Assembly (NCBI RefSeq): GCF_900095175.1
Contig: NZ_LT606946.1
Coordinates: forward strand, 1,519,417 to 1,583,416
Direction of reading: 5' to 3'
From: Polynucleobacter necessarius
Lineage (GTDB): Bacteria; Pseudomonadota; Gammaproteobacteria; Burkholderiales; Burkholderiaceae
Length of the DNA stretch: 64,000 nucleotides
Shown in pieces: positions 20,709 through 30,710 of this stretch. The notes under the pieces are model-generated. The model had not been told where the DNA came from and ran no database searches. It saw nothing but the letters and a program-made list of their open reading frames with translations. The position numbers and the translations under genes were made by a program. Position 1 is the first letter of the stretch. The number at the start of each line of letters is the position of its first letter.

Positions 20709-21746
20709 ATGAATCGTATTCTGATCATCGCCCCCAACTGGATTGGTGATGCCGTAATGTCCCAGTCTCTGCTGGCGAATCTCAAAGCAATTTACCCGCA
20801 GTCGCAGATTGATGTTTTAGCTAGCCCTTGGGTTGCGCCCATCTATAGCGTCTGCGCTGAAGTTCATCAAGTCATTAAAGCGCGCCTAGAGCATAAGCAA
20901 TTGCAGTGGGGTCTACGCAAGCAGCTGGCAAGACAGCTGGAATTAAATCAATACGATGCCTGCTTTGTTCTTCCCAATAGCCTGAAGTCTGCCTTAATTC
21001 CCTGGCTCGCTAATATTCCGCTACGGATTGCTTATCGCGGAGAGATGCGTTTTGGACTCATCAATTTTGCTTTAGATAATCCCAGCAAGACCAATCGCCC
21101 TCCGATGGCAAATCATTACCTTGCACTGAGCAATGTAATACAGCCATCACAAGAGATTGATGTCAATCGATCAGCAGACCCCAAACTCAACATCTCACCC
21201 GCAGCCAAACAATCTGTCAGCACTAAGTTGCAAACAGCGGGAATGAATGAAAAATCAATCTATGTGTTTTGTCCAGGCGCTGAGTACGGTGTCACTAAAC
21301 GTTGGCCCACCGATCACTTCGCCACTCTCGCAGAGCAATTAATTGCCCATGAGTCGAATGCGCACGTCATTCTCTTGGGCAGCAAGAGTGATCACGAATT
21401 GGGTAAGGAAATTATTTCCCGAGTGACCAATACTTCTCAGATTCAGAACTGGTGTGGCGAGACTTCACTGGATGAGGCAATTGCACTCATTGGTATGAGT
21501 AAGGCACTGGTCAGCAACGACTCTGGCTTAATGCATATCGGCGCAGCATTAAAAGTTCCGCAAGTTGCGATCTTTGGCTCAAGCGATCCACACCATACGC
21601 CACCGCTATCCGATAAGGCAAAAGTCATTTGGCTTAACTTGCCATGTAGCCCCTGCCATAAGAGAGAGTGCCCACTAGGGCATCTCAAATGCTTAAAAGA
21701 TATTCTACCCACGACTGTATTGGGCGCTATTCAATCATTCCACTAA
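20709..21746 (+). CDS. waaF: Lipopolysaccharide heptosyltransferase II (WaaF)
   Basis: WaaF adds the second L-glycero-D-manno-heptose to the LPS inner core, using ADP-heptose, on the cytoplasmic face of the inner membrane. The 345-residue glycosyltransferase family 9 protein begins ILIIAPNWIGDAVMSQSLLANLK. It has the nucleotide-sugar motif FCPGAEYGVTKRWP near 190-203, and SNDSGLMHIGAAL with a following IFGSSDPHHTPP. gmhB, which makes the heptose precursor, is at 61.5 kb in the same window. Confidence 0.93.
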   Translation: MNRILIIAPNWIGDAVMSQSLLANLKAIYPQSQIDVLASPWVAPIYSVCAEVHQVIKARLEHKQLQWGLRKQLARQLELNQYDACFVLPNSLKSALIPWLANIPLRIAYRGEMRFGLINFALDNPSKTNRPPMANHYLALSNVIQPSQEIDVNRSADPKLNISPAAKQSVSTKLQTAGMNEKSIYVFCPGAEYGVTKRWPTDHFATLAEQLIAHESNAHVILLGSKSDHELGKEIISRVTNTSQIQNWCGETSLDEAIALIGMSKALVSNDSGLMHIGAALKVPQVAIFGSSDPHHTPPLSDKAKVIWLNLPCSPCHKRECPLGHLKCLKDILPTTVLGAIQSFH

Positions 21747-21780
21747 TTTTGCCGCGATACACATCACCAGAAAGTAAGCC

Positions 21781-22215
21781 ATGACTAAACTTGCCAGACT
21801 TTTTCATAATGCCGATGAAATAGTGGATGCCTGGCGTGATGCCCTAAAGCATCGTGACGTCAAAGGTGCCTTGGCAATCTGGCTAGATGACGACTCAATT
21901 ACTTGCGTGCTCCCAGAAGGACAACGCTTAAGTGGGCATGCAGAAATTCGGGAGAGTTTAGAGCGTCTGTTGGCAAAGCAAGCTCTCTTTTTAGAACCGA
22001 TTGCCTGTATTAGCCATTCTGTTTTAGGTGCTGCAGTCTACGACACCACTGAAGCCGTGCATCTGCGCGCTGATCAAATTGAAGCTGAGTTCTTCCTCAA
22101 TATCGCTTTGGTCTTACTACAGGATAGTCAGGGCTGGCGCATTGCTCACCTACATGCAAGCCATTCAACTGAAGATACTTTTGATGCCCCATCTACTCCA
22201 CACGGGCTGCACTAA
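21781..22215 (+). CDS. NTF2/SnoaL-like fold protein
   Basis: A 144-residue soluble protein whose pattern suggests the NTF2-like (cone-shaped) fold. It has an N-terminal helix pair with VDAWRDALKHRDVKGALAIW, a WLDDDSITCVLPEG strand, GHAEIRESLERLLAK, and a C-terminal SQGWRIAHLHASHS segment. Such proteins can be enzymes or ligand-binding proteins, and no catalytic set is clear here. It sits between waaF and a frameshifted hypothetical gene on the same strand. The function is not known. Confidence 0.7.
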   Translation: MTKLARLFHNADEIVDAWRDALKHRDVKGALAIWLDDDSITCVLPEGQRLSGHAEIRESLERLLAKQALFLEPIACISHSVLGAAVYDTTEAVHLRADQIEAEFFLNIALVLLQDSQGWRIAHLHASHSTEDTFDAPSTPHGLH

Positions 22216-22243
22216 TTAGTGATGGCTCAAAGATTGCCGCTTC

Positions 22244-22847
22244 ATGGATGAGCAAGTACTCCGGTCTCTCATTAAGTGGCCTAATGTTCCTCACTGCTTT
22301 GGATGGCTAGCTTTGGATCGTCGCGGTCAATGGCGTATGCGTGATGAATTCGCCCAAGCCAATCAATTGGCTGGAAGTGTCATTCAGCACGTAGCCCTCA
22401 ATGAGTTTATCTGCAGAAATTATGCACATGATGAATTAGGTCGATACTTTTTTCAGAATGGGCCACAACGGGTTTTCATCACACTGGATGCTACGCCATG
22501 GATTGCCAGAATCATTCCCACTGAAAGTGGTCCTCAGTTAATAACCCAGTGCACTACAGAAATAAAACCGCAGAGTGCTCTGAGTGATGAAAAAGGCAAC
22601 ATCTACATCACTGGATTGATTTCTCAAACAAGCTCAGATCAAATTGATGGCACCGCGTTCGCCAAAATCGGTTGCGCTATTGCATGATCATGATTTGGAG
22701 CTCTTTTCAGAACAATCTCGAGTTCAAGAAGATGCTTGTAGCTTCAGAGGCTCTTGGCAGTGGAATAGCAGAAATTTACCGATCGAGCCCATTCATTCGG
22801 CAGAACTGAGCGAGCGCTTTCACTTCATTAAAGCGCCTAGTAATTAA
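22244..22847 (+). pseudogene. Conserved hypothetical protein, frameshifted
   Basis: The first frame (from ATG 22244) encodes about 147 residues with FGWLALDRRGQWRMRDEF and GRYFFQNGPQRVFITLDATPWIARI, then stops at 22685-22687. Another frame carries VALLHDHDLELFSEQ and RGSWQWNSRNLPIEP up to 22847. Removing one A from the AAAA run near 22658-22661 joins the frames as FAKSVALLHDHDLELF, giving a protein of about 200 residues. The pattern is that of an uncharacterised betaproteobacterial protein; I cannot name its family. The one-base homopolymer lesion could be a sequencing error. It is convergent with the BepA-like gene. Confidence 0.65.
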
Positions 22848-24566
22848 TTAGCTAGGCATATTTTTGCCCTGCTCCTTCAGCTCTTCTTGGCACTCCTTCT
22901 GCATTTCGCGCAGACGTGCATCAATACTAGAAGCCTGATAAAAGTCAGAGCCACCAGAAGATCTAGCAATCTTGAGTTGCTCAATGGCGGATGGCCAAGC
23001 ACCCTCTAGCGCATACTTTTCCCCAAGAGCGTAATGACGCATCGGCACATTCTTTGCCTGATCATAGGCATTCGATAGCATGGTCCACCACACTACCTCA
23101 TTGGGCTGCAACCTAGTGCGTGCCTTTAACCAGGCAATGGCATCGTTAGCGCGACCCAATTTCAGGTAAGCATTCATCATCGCTGCGCCAGCAGCATAGG
23201 ATTGTGGGAAGGCCTTTAAAGTCGCTTGAGCAATTTGTAGGGCCTCATCACCCTTACCCCTAGCTAATGCTAATTCGGAGACGGTAATGTCTAAAGATAG
23301 GCTCTGTCGAATTATGGGAGATCCAGGCGCACTTGCGCTATTGGCTAGATTGCGTGCTTGTTGCAAATAGCCCGCAGCCTGCTCAAACTTACCCTGCTTT
23401 TGAGCAACAAGCGCTAGCCCATAAAAACCTTCCATCTGCTTTCCTGGAGAAGACTGCTTACTCAAGCTATCAAAGGTATTTTTTAAGTCATACATTTGAC
23501 TAGAACTTCCAGACTGCTCCATACGAGCACGTGCCTTAATGAAATAAAACTCCACCGCAGTAGGCACATTTCGGCTTGCGACATTACGAGCACGATCTTG
23601 CATATCCGCAATACGATCAGTGGTTAATGGGTGAGTGCGTACATAGAATGGAACACCGCTATCCATAATGCCCGTAGCTTTTTGCAATCTTTGGAAGAAT
23701 CCTGGCGCACCATTCACGTCGTAACCGCTTGCTGTCAGAATCTGAAAGCCAATACGATCAGCCTCGCGCTCAGCATCTCTCGAGTAGGAGAGTTGATTAT
23801 TCACTGCTACCGCCTGACCACCCTGCATCAAACCAGAAGCAGCGCCTGGATTACGTGAGGCGGCTAAGGCGCCCAACAAAATACCTGCAAGGGCAATCAT
23901 CGTGTTGGTGGTCTGCTTGTCCATCTGACGCGCTAGATGGCGCTGTAAAACGTGACCAGTCTCGTGCCCCATTACTGAGGCTACTTCTGAATCTGTTTCA
24001 GCACTCACCAACAAGCCCGTATGAAAACCAATAAATCCACCAGGCAATGCAAACGCGTTAATACTGCTGTCTTTAACAGCGAATACCTCAAAGTTATAGG
24101 CGCCACTGCCCTGCTCATTGGCCCCACCCAATTGCAAACGTTTTGCAGCTTGCAATAAGCGTCGCTCCATTTGATTTAAATAATCATAGATGGGCAAGTC
24201 ATTGGAATAATCTGGATCCGGACGAATCTGGCGCATGATCATCTCGCCATACTTTTTCTCATCCATACGACTTAAGCTATCGCCACCCGGATCACCCATA
24301 TCTGGGAGCACAAAGCTTGGTTGAGTTAGGGGTGTATTGCGTGAGAGTAGATTTGAAGAGCGGGCATCGGGCGACTGAACTGCTCTACCTAGGTTCTGCA
24401 AAGCTGCAGACTCACCCTGAACCGAGACATCCCCCGTTATCGGGGAGGGCACAGGACCAGCGGCATAAACAAAGCCAGCGCTTGGCCAAGCCAAGCTCAG
24501 AATGAGCTGAGCAGCCAAAATTCGCTTAACTAGCGATGATTTTTGCGATGTCCTTATGACTTCCAT
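22848..24566 (-). CDS. bepA: M48 family metalloprotease with TPR repeats (BepA-like)
   Basis: BepA-type proteases act in the periplasm on outer-membrane assembly, degrading stalled proteins such as LptD. The 572-residue protein has an N-terminal export segment ([19 protein letters not shown], about 17-35). The zinc site HETGH is near residue 200, and the third-ligand region SREAER appears as [14 protein letters not shown]. The C-terminal half (about 340-560) is built of tetratricopeptide-like helices. It is divergent from moaC. The family is clear; the exact name is by analogy. Confidence 0.85.
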   Translation of the reverse strand: MEVIRTSQKSSLVKRILAAQLILSLAWPSAGFVYAAGPVPSPITGDVSVQGESAALQNLGRAVQSPDARSSNLLSRNTPLTQPSFVLPDMGDPGGDSLSRMDEKKYGEMIMRQIRPDPDYSNDLPIYDYLNQMERRLLQAAKRLQLGGANEQGSGAYNFEVFAVKDSSINAFALPGGFIGFHTGLLVSAETDSEVASVMGHETGHVLQRHLARQMDKQTTNTMIALAGILLGALAASRNPGAASGLMQGGQAVAVNNQLSYSRDAEREADRIGFQILTASGYDVNGAPGFFQRLQKATGIMDSGVPFYVRTHPLTTDRIADMQDRARNVASRNVPTAVEFYFIKARARMEQSGSSSQMYDLKNTFDSLSKQSSPGKQMEGFYGLALVAQKQGKFEQAAGYLQQARNLANSASAPGSPIIRQSLSLDITVSELALARGKGDEALQIAQATLKAFPQSYAAGAAMMNAYLKLGRANDAIAWLKARTRLQPNEVVWWTMLSNAYDQAKNVPMRHYALGEKYALEGAWPSAIEQLKIARSSGGSDFYQASSIDARLREMQKECQEELKEQGKNMPS

Positions 24567-24589
24567 CCCTATATGGTAAAACTTATCCC

Positions 24590-25069
24590 ATGAACAAACT
24601 AACTCATTTTGATGCCTCCGGCCAAGCCCATATGGTTAATGTGGGGAACAAACCCAATACCCACCGAATCGCCCTTGCTGGCGGCAAAATTTCGATGTTA
24701 CCCAGCACCTTCAAAATGGTAGAGGAAGGAACGCATAAAAAGGGTGACGTTCTCGGTATCGCCAGAATTGCAGGTATTCAGGCATCTAAAAAGACATCCG
24801 ATCTGATTCCCCTTTGCCACCCCTTGGCTTTGACTCATGTCAGTCTGGAATTTCTCCTAAACCTAGAAACCAGCAGCATTGGCTGCCAAGTGAGAGCTGA
24901 AACCACTGGGCCCACAGGCGTTGAAATGGAAGCCCTCACCGCAGTCCAAGTCGCTCTTCTCACCATCTACGATATGTGCAAAGCAGTAGACCGAGGTATG
25001 GTGATGGGTGATGTGAAGCTACTCGAGAAGAGTGGTGGTAAGTCTGGCGAATGGAAAATTGCCGAATAA
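24590..25069 (+). CDS. moaC: Cyclic pyranopterin monophosphate synthase MoaC
   Basis: MoaC makes cyclic pyranopterin monophosphate from the MoaA product in molybdenum cofactor synthesis. The 159-residue protein has [13 protein letters not shown] near 72-84 and [13 protein letters not shown] near 105-117, followed by [26 protein letters not shown], all standard for the family. It is divergent from the BepA-like gene with about 23 bases between starts. A small membrane protein follows. No other molybdenum cofactor gene lies in the window. Confidence 0.96.
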   Translation: MNKLTHFDASGQAHMVNVGNKPNTHRIALAGGKISMLPSTFKMVEEGTHKKGDVLGIARIAGIQASKKTSDLIPLCHPLALTHVSLEFLLNLETSSIGCQVRAETTGPTGVEMEALTAVQVALLTIYDMCKAVDRGMVMGDVKLLEKSGGKSGEWKIAE

Positions 25070-25082
25070 TTTTGGAGGATAT

Positions 25083-25289
25083 ATGGCTGGAAAACTCAGT
25101 AAAAACAGTATTGCAATCCTTGCCAGCTTGGGTGTTGGCATCACCATGACTATTTTGTACTTCAACGAAAACATCAGCTTGTTTTTCGCTATTGTGTTTG
25201 CCTTGGTATTCAGCACAATCTCGAATTACGTCATCCTCGGCAGGGAAGCCTTTAAAGACAAATATGGAATGAATAGGAAGAAGAAATAA
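25083..25289 (+). CDS. Small two-helix membrane protein, hypothetical
   Basis: A 68-residue protein with two hydrophobic segments (SIAILASLGVGITMTILYF and FFAIVFALVFSTISNYVIL) and a basic tail ending NRKKK. GGAGG stands 6 bases before the ATG at 25083, which decides this start over an upstream TTG/GTG frame extension. It is 13 bases after moaC. No family is recognised. The strong ribosome site and amphipathic layout support a real gene. Confidence 0.7.
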   Translation: MAGKLSKNSIAILASLGVGITMTILYFNENISLFFAIVFALVFSTISNYVILGREAFKDKYGMNRKKK

Positions 25290-25312
25290 AAAATGCCCGT
25301 CAGGGCATTGAT

Positions 25313-25669
25313 TTAACTCTTCTTTCTACCCCAAGGCTCCATATGGACATGGCGGCGAATAATAAAATCGAAAATAATCTTCATCCATAAGGTTGAGCCA
25401 GCAATTGCTGACCAAGTTTCGTAAGGCAAACCTAAAACGACTACGCCAAAAATAGCGTAAGTCATGATTAAGCCCCCAAGCAAATTGAGAGCGCCAACGA
25501 TAAGGGCAAATTTTTGAGGATTCTTAGGTGACTTGCCACCCTTCAGTGCTACCTCTGAGTAGTCTTTCTTGACCAGCACCCTCCAGGCGCGGCGATACCA
25601 GTAAAACGCAATAGGGAACATGGCCAGAAATAAAATCCATGTCAGGGCTGTACTGATATCAAAAACCAT
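25313..25669 (-). CDS. Three-helix membrane protein, hypothetical
   Basis: A 118-residue protein with hydrophobic segments at about 7-25 (LTWILFLAMFPIAFYWYRRAW), 55-80 (LIVGALNLLGGLIMTYAIFGVVVLGL) and 88-103, and a basic C-terminus (RRHVHMEPWGRKKS). An AGAGGTATTC site precedes the ATG. It is convergent with the small membrane gene after moaC, with 23 bases between. I do not recognise the family and cannot give a function. Confidence 0.65.
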   Translation of the reverse strand: MVFDISTALTWILFLAMFPIAFYWYRRAWRVLVKKDYSEVALKGGKSPKNPQKFALIVGALNLLGGLIMTYAIFGVVVLGLPYETWSAIAGSTLWMKIIFDFIIRRHVHMEPWGRKKS

Positions 25670-25706
25670 TGAATACCTCTTTAATTAAGTCGATTCATTT
25701 TAGACT

Positions 25707-25742
25707 AATAAAAAAGGCCCTCTTGCGGGGGCCTTTTTTATT
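25707..25742. terminator. Terminator downstream of the acetate symporter gene
   Basis: Arms AATAAAAAAGGCCC and GGGCCTTTTTTATT form a 14-bp perfect stem with an 8-base loop. It lies 45 bases beyond the symporter stop on the minus strand. The symmetric A/T flanks would allow function in both directions. Confidence 0.85.
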
Positions 25743-25786
25743 AGTCGGCACTAGCGAACTAGCACCGACAATGACATGCACTCTAA

Positions 25787-27585
25787 TTAGTGTGCGCCAT
25801 CTACTGCTTTTGAACCACGTGGAATACGTACAGCTTCAACCATTGCCTGGATGTGTGCTGGTGGCTCTGCAGTGAATTTATCAACTAAGAACGCTACGAT
25901 AAAGTTCACGCCGGCACCAACTGCACCGAAGGCTTCTGGAGTAATGCCAAAGAAGCTATTCGCACCACCAATGAGACCAAGATACTCGGTACCCTTGATG
26001 AAGAAGATACCTTTGTGCGCGAACACATAGAACAAAGTAATGCCAAGACCAGCAAGCATACCGGCAATAGCGCCTTCTTTATTCATCTTCTTAGAGAAGA
26101 TACCCATCATGATTGCAGGGAACAAGGGGCTAGCAGCAATACCGAACGCTAACGCCACAGTACCCGCCGCGAAGCCTGGTGGATTAAGGCCTAAATAACC
26201 TGCCACGACGATGGATACCGCCATTGCAACCTTACCAGTCATCAACTCACCCTTCTCACTAATCTCTGGCATAAATACGTTCTTCACTAAGTCATGAGAA
26301 ATCGCAGCAGAAATCGCCATCAACAAACCAGCCGCTGTAGAAAGCGCCGCAGCCAAACCACCCGCTGCAACCAGACCGATAACCCAGTTTGGCAACATCG
26401 CAATTTCAGGGTTAGCCAACACGATGATGTCAGCATTCACAGTCAACTCGTTGCCTTTCCAACCAGCAGCAGCTTTGTCAGCAGCAGCTTGATTTTTGGT
26501 TTTGTCGTTGTAGTACTGAACACGACCGTCACCATTTTTATCTTGCCACTTCAACAAGCCAGTCTTTTCCCAACGAGCCATCCATTCTGGACGAGCGTCA
26601 GCTTTGATGCTTGATTCAACAGCATATAAATCACCACCAGTTGCAACAGCTGTATTTACTGTAGCAATCAAGTTGTACTTAGTCATTGCTGCAACAGCAG
26701 GGGCAGTAGTGTACAAGGCGACAATAAAGATCAATGCCCAACCAGCAGATGAACGTGCATCAGCAACTGTTTTCACAGTAAAGAAGCGCATGATCACGTG
26801 TGGCAAACCAGCAGTAGCAATCATCAATGAGAGTGTGTACACAAACATATTGAGCTTGCTACCGGCAGTTGTGGTTGTGTACTGACCAAATCCAAGCTCA
26901 GTTACAACAGTATCAAGGTGTGCCAATAAAGATACGTCTTGGCCAACCAAGTTAGAACCCAAACCAAACTGTGGAATTGCAACACCAGTCAATGCTAAAG
27001 AGATGTAAACAGCTGGAATGATGTAAGCAACGATCAATACGCAATACTGAGCTACTTGGGTATAAGTAATACCTTTCATACCACCGAACACAGCGTACGC
27101 AAACACGATACCCATACCGATATAAATACCAGTTTCCTTAGAAACTTCAAGGAAGCGGGCAAATGCGATACCCACACCAGTCATCTGACCAATAATGTAA
27201 GTTAAAGAAGCTACGAGCAAGCACAAAACCGCCACTGTAGATGCCGTCTTGGAGTAGAAGCGATCGCCAATGAACTGCGGTACTGTGAACTTACCGAACT
27301 TACGCAGGTATGGAGCAAGCAATAATGCCAAGAGAACGTAGCCGCCAGTCCAACCCATCAGGAAGAGACCGCCGCCGTAGCCCATATTGGAAATCAAGCC
27401 GGCCATCGAAATGAAAGAAGCAGCAGACATCCAGTCAGCAGCTGTCGCCATACCGTTCATAACAGGGTTAACGTCGCCACCGGCAACGTAGAACTCGCTA
27501 GCCCAGCACGGGCCCATATCGCAATGCCGATGTAGAGCGAGAAGCTCAGACCAACAGCGATATATATAGTTGTTTGTAAATCCAT
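25787..27585 (-). pseudogene. ActP-type sodium:solute (acetate) symporter, frameshifted near its start
   Basis: Members of this SSS family take up acetate or other short monocarboxylates with Na+. The true start is ATG 27583-27585 with AGGAG upstream, encoding MDLQTTIYIAVGLSFSLYIGIAIWARAG. The frame then breaks at about 27503-27505. The rest, from ASEFYVAGGDVNPVMNGMATA to AVDGAH, is in another frame and intact, with about 13 helices. A fourth G in the GGG run restores WARAGASEFYVAGG. The only in-frame start for the long part (ATG at 27517) would drop the first helix and has no ribosome site. The preceding DUF4212 gene is its usual partner. One-base loss could be real or a read error. Confidence 0.75.
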
Positions 27586-27597
27586 GAATATCTCCTG

Positions 27598-27858
27598 TTA
27601 ATCTTCGTGAACGTCAAACTGACGGTCAATCTTGTCCATACTGCCCTTGTACCACCAAATTAAGGCGATAAAGATCACTAAGGAACCTTGTTGAGCAAAC
27701 CAGAATCCAAGTGGATATCCACCAAGATAAAACGCATTCATTTGTTCAACAAATAAAATGCCGGCGCCGAAAGAAACTAGGAACCAAACAATCAGGATCT
27801 TAGTCAATAAGCTCAGGGTTGCTTTCCAGTAGCCGTGAGCGTCATGAGAATGTTGCAT
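27598..27858 (-). CDS. DUF4212 small subunit of the sodium/solute symporter
   Basis: An 86-residue protein with two helices (about 17-37, LLTKILIVWFLVSFGAGILFV, and 55-73, GSLVIFIALIWWYKGSMD). The YLGGYPLGFWFAQQGS loop is diagnostic of DUF4212. These proteins are nearly always encoded just before an ActP-like symporter and are thought to form part of it. It has a GGAGGGA ribosome site and lies 12 bases before the symporter start. It is intact although its partner is broken. Confidence 0.9.
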   Translation of the reverse strand: MQHSHDAHGYWKATLSLLTKILIVWFLVSFGAGILFVEQMNAFYLGGYPLGFWFAQQGSLVIFIALIWWYKGSMDKIDRQFDVHED

Positions 27859-27992
27859 ATTCCCTCCAGAGAATCGCTTTAGTTATAACCATAATTCCAG
27901 GTTTCCCCAGAGTCCTATCCGATCAATAACCGCAAAACACGCAGCTATTTATCATTAACCGCTAATATCCTGGGTATTGGCAAAAGAAATAA

Positions 27993-28030
27993 CTAGTATT
28001 AACCCTAAAAATTGCTAGGTATTAACCCCT
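27993..28030. repeat. Direct repeat upstream of the symporter operon
   Basis: CTAGTATTAACCCT (27993-28006) and CTAGGTATTAACCCCT (28015-28030) are near-identical and start 22 bases apart, about two helical turns. They lie in the gap before the DUF4212/symporter operon. They may be regulator half-sites; no known regulator is matched. Confidence 0.4.
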
Positions 28031-28065
28031 GATTTCCTTATAAGAAACAAGCACTTAATTGAGTC

Positions 28066-28098
28066 AAACCCCAGCCCTTCAGGGATTGCGCGGGGTTT
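28066..28098 (-). terminator. Weak terminator after the exonuclease gene
   Basis: AAACCCC and GGGGTTT arms flank a GC-rich inner region just past the stop codon at 28100-28102. The stem is only 7 bp outside and the T run is short. Confidence 0.4.
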
Positions 28099-28099
28099 A

Positions 28100-28750
28100 C
28101 TAGTGACGAGGCAATTTGCGCAGACGCTTCTCGAGTTGCTCAATGTCTTCAATTGAGCTGGCATGCTGTCGTAATAGTGGCCAAATCTGCATCATGATTT
28201 CTGCAGTAGCAAAGGTATCGGCTGCAGCCTGATGACGCACTGCACACTCAATTCCTAAAAACTGCATCCAGTCATCCATATATTTAGCCTTTACTTCAGG
28301 ATGGCACTTCGCCACCAATGGCTCAATGTCAATCCAGGCATTCTTTAGCTTTCGCCCCAAGAATTGCTTAAAAGTTTTTTGAATCATCGCCTCATCAAAT
28401 ACCGCATGAAATGCAAACAATGGAGAGCTGCCAATCCATTCCTCAAACTTGAGTAGTGCCGTGGCTGGATCGATGCCCGCCTTTTGAGCCTGCACCCCAA
28501 TGCCATGCAGCAAAATATTTTCTTTATCGGATGTTTTGCTGGCTTGCTGCTTAAGCACAATCTCAAAGCTATCAGCCAGGTCAATTTTTAGAGTTTGGGT
28601 TGCTGGATCCAAATGAATGCAGATTGCAGCAATCTCTATCAAGCTGGCTTTACGGGTATTTAAGCCGGTTGTTTCTACGTCCAGCACAACCCAACGGCAA
28701 GGATCCATGGGTGCCGCGCCCCACAAACCCTTAATCCAATCAATATTCAT
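28100..28750 (-). CDS. DEDDh 3'-5' exonuclease, DNA polymerase III epsilon-like
   Basis: A 216-residue exonuclease-fold protein. The acidic motifs are visible: LDVETTGLNTRKASLIEIAAI (23-43), FHAVFDEAMI (near 118) and HQAAADTFATAEI (near 170), which gives the DEDDh set. It lacks polymerase and helicase domains. It lies two bases after the DUF294 gene on the same strand. DUF294/CBS proteins are often followed by such an exonuclease, so the two probably belong to one unit. The substrate is unknown (single-stranded DNA or RNA, or a nucleotide signal). Confidence 0.85.
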   Translation of the reverse strand: MNIDWIKGLWGAAPMDPCRWVVLDVETTGLNTRKASLIEIAAICIHLDPATQTLKIDLADSFEIVLKQQASKTSDKENILLHGIGVQAQKAGIDPATALLKFEEWIGSSPLFAFHAVFDEAMIQKTFKQFLGRKLKNAWIDIEPLVAKCHPEVKAKYMDDWMQFLGIECAVRHQAAADTFATAEIMMQIWPLLRQHASSIEDIEQLEKRLRKLPRH

Positions 28751-28752
28751 CT

Positions 28753-30639
28753 TTATTGACCAAATGCGCGCTCGAGGCGCTGCTGAAAGTTTCGTGTGAC
28801 GCTCAGGGATTCTTTCAAAATACGTCGATCAATATTGTTTAAGCTATTGAGCTCAATGGCATTTGGATTGCCATCGATTTCATGACCATCAATCTGAATC
28901 GATAAACGCAGCATCTGTAGATATTCAAATGCCGTTACCCAGGACATGTACTCTGCCTCAGGAACTTTTAAAGCCTGGCCTACTGCTATGAGACGCTCTC
29001 TGGTATTGGTTTCCGGTATGGCGTTCGCCAAAGCATAAATTCGTGCAGCATCTACCAAGATAGCGGTGCCATGTTTTTTCAAATCAATGCGCTGCTTGCC
29101 ATCGAGCTTAATCGTATCTAAACCACCGTGCCAAGTAATAGGCACCTTCATGCGCAATGAATTGTCTGCCAATTGCTTCAGGAAACGCAGATTGCGAGGA
29201 GCATGAGTCAGGATAATTTCTTTCATCTTGAGAAGTAAGTCGGGATTGCCGGCAACCCTTCTAAAGTCAAAGTAAATACTGGCGTTCAATAAATTCTCAC
29301 CAGAACCTTCGTCAATCCAGTGGGCAAACTTACGATTCCACTCGGCCTCACTTAAGCAGATCTTCGGATTGCTTGCCATCACATTACCTTTACATAATGG
29401 ATATCCGCAGACATCTAAAGCCTTATTCACATCCAGAGCAAAGGCAAGATACTTGTCCCGCACAGCATCGCTTGCTTCTCCTGCAAATACCGGGGCGTTA
29501 TCTTGATCAGTGGCAATGGTTTGCTCAGAGCGGCCCTCAGAACCCAAGGCAATCCAAGCAAAGCTCTTCATATCAATGTGGTGCTGGTGCGCATACAACT
29601 CAATCAACCTGTCACACACTAGATCATTCAAATCGCTAATTAATCTGGTCAGTTGCTTAGCTTGAACCCCTTGACCAATCAGGTTCTTAGCAAAACGTCG
29701 AATATCTTTTGCGCATAGGGCTACGCTCGCTAAATCTGGTGCTGAGCGAATTGCCATGCTGATATGCTTTAGCGAGAGCCTCTGCATCGCAAACAAGTCT
29801 CTCTCCGAGAGAATGTTGACCACCTCACTGCCGTCCATCACCGGGATATGTCCAATCCCCAGCTGCAAAAACATCAATGCAGCATCCTGAGCGCTATCGC
29901 GGATGGTTAGTGATTTCACCCCTTTAGTTCACCTCTTTAATAGGTAGGTGCACATCTATCTGAGGAATCGTCACTCTTCCTAGTATGTCATAACGCGTCA
30001 AGATACCCTGCAGACCTTCTTCTGAGTCACCCACCAATATCGAACCAACCCTGCGCTCATGCATTAATGTCAGCGCCTCTTTGATACTGGTATTGGGGGT
30101 GACACACAATGGTTTTTACGAGGCAAGTCTCCCAAAGGGGTTTCTAAAGACTGCTCTGAGAAAATTTGTGATGTATAGGTTCTCTGCAATACCTGCCAAG
30201 AACGCTCTAAGAATTTCATAATGCTTTGACTTAAAAAGTCAGCAAACTGTGGCGACATTTCTGCCAAGCGCCGCATCACATCAGTTGTAATACTTAAACA
30301 GAAACAATCGCCAATAGCGGCATATGTTGCGGCTGGAGATCGCCCTGCCATTGCAGTGCTGACTGGAAAAAGTTCCCCCGCTTCAAACTCATGTGCCTCA
30401 CCCGCTTCATTGGAGAGACCACGACGAGAGACAACGCCGCCCTTACGAATAAAAAACAATCTATTGACCGGTGGACTCTGCGGAGACAGAAATACCTCTT
30501 CTGGCGCAAAGTACTCTTCCTGCGAATTTTCAATGAAGAAATCTACATGCTCTGGCTTCATTTCAGAAAACGGCAGAACCTGCATCATCTGCTGGGTCAG
30601 ATTCACAATCAAACTGCGGGATGGGCTGGTTTTCTTCAA
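28753..30639 (-). pseudogene. cNMP-binding/CBS/DUF294 nucleotidyltransferase-like signalling protein, two frameshifts
   Basis: Three frames are needed for one protein. Segment 1 (30639 to about 30115) is a cyclic-nucleotide-binding-like domain with FIRKGGVVSRRGL. Segment 2 (about 30110-29924) starts the CBS pair (CVTPNTSIKEALTLMHERRVGSILV). Segment 3 (29919-28753) ends the CBS pair and has a GlnD-like nucleotidyltransferase with ALGSEGRSEQTIATDQDNAPVF and a C-terminal helical domain. Adding one A to an A5 tract (T5 on plus at 30113-30117) joins 1 and 2 as PRKKPLCVTPNT. Restoring two bases near 29927-29932 joins 2 and 3 as IKEVMTKGVKSLTI. Such proteins are thought to sense nucleotides; the target is unknown. 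Confidence 0.8.
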
Positions 30640-30710
30640 GGCATCCTCTGTTCTTCGCTTTACTTTAACTGTTCAATTTATCGCGTCATTAGGCTACTGT
30701 CTATATGATT

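Noticed and set aside
25787..27517. Symporter starting at ATG 27517
   Set aside because: This would lose the first helix and has no ribosome site, while a proper start with AGGAG exists at 27585 in another frame.
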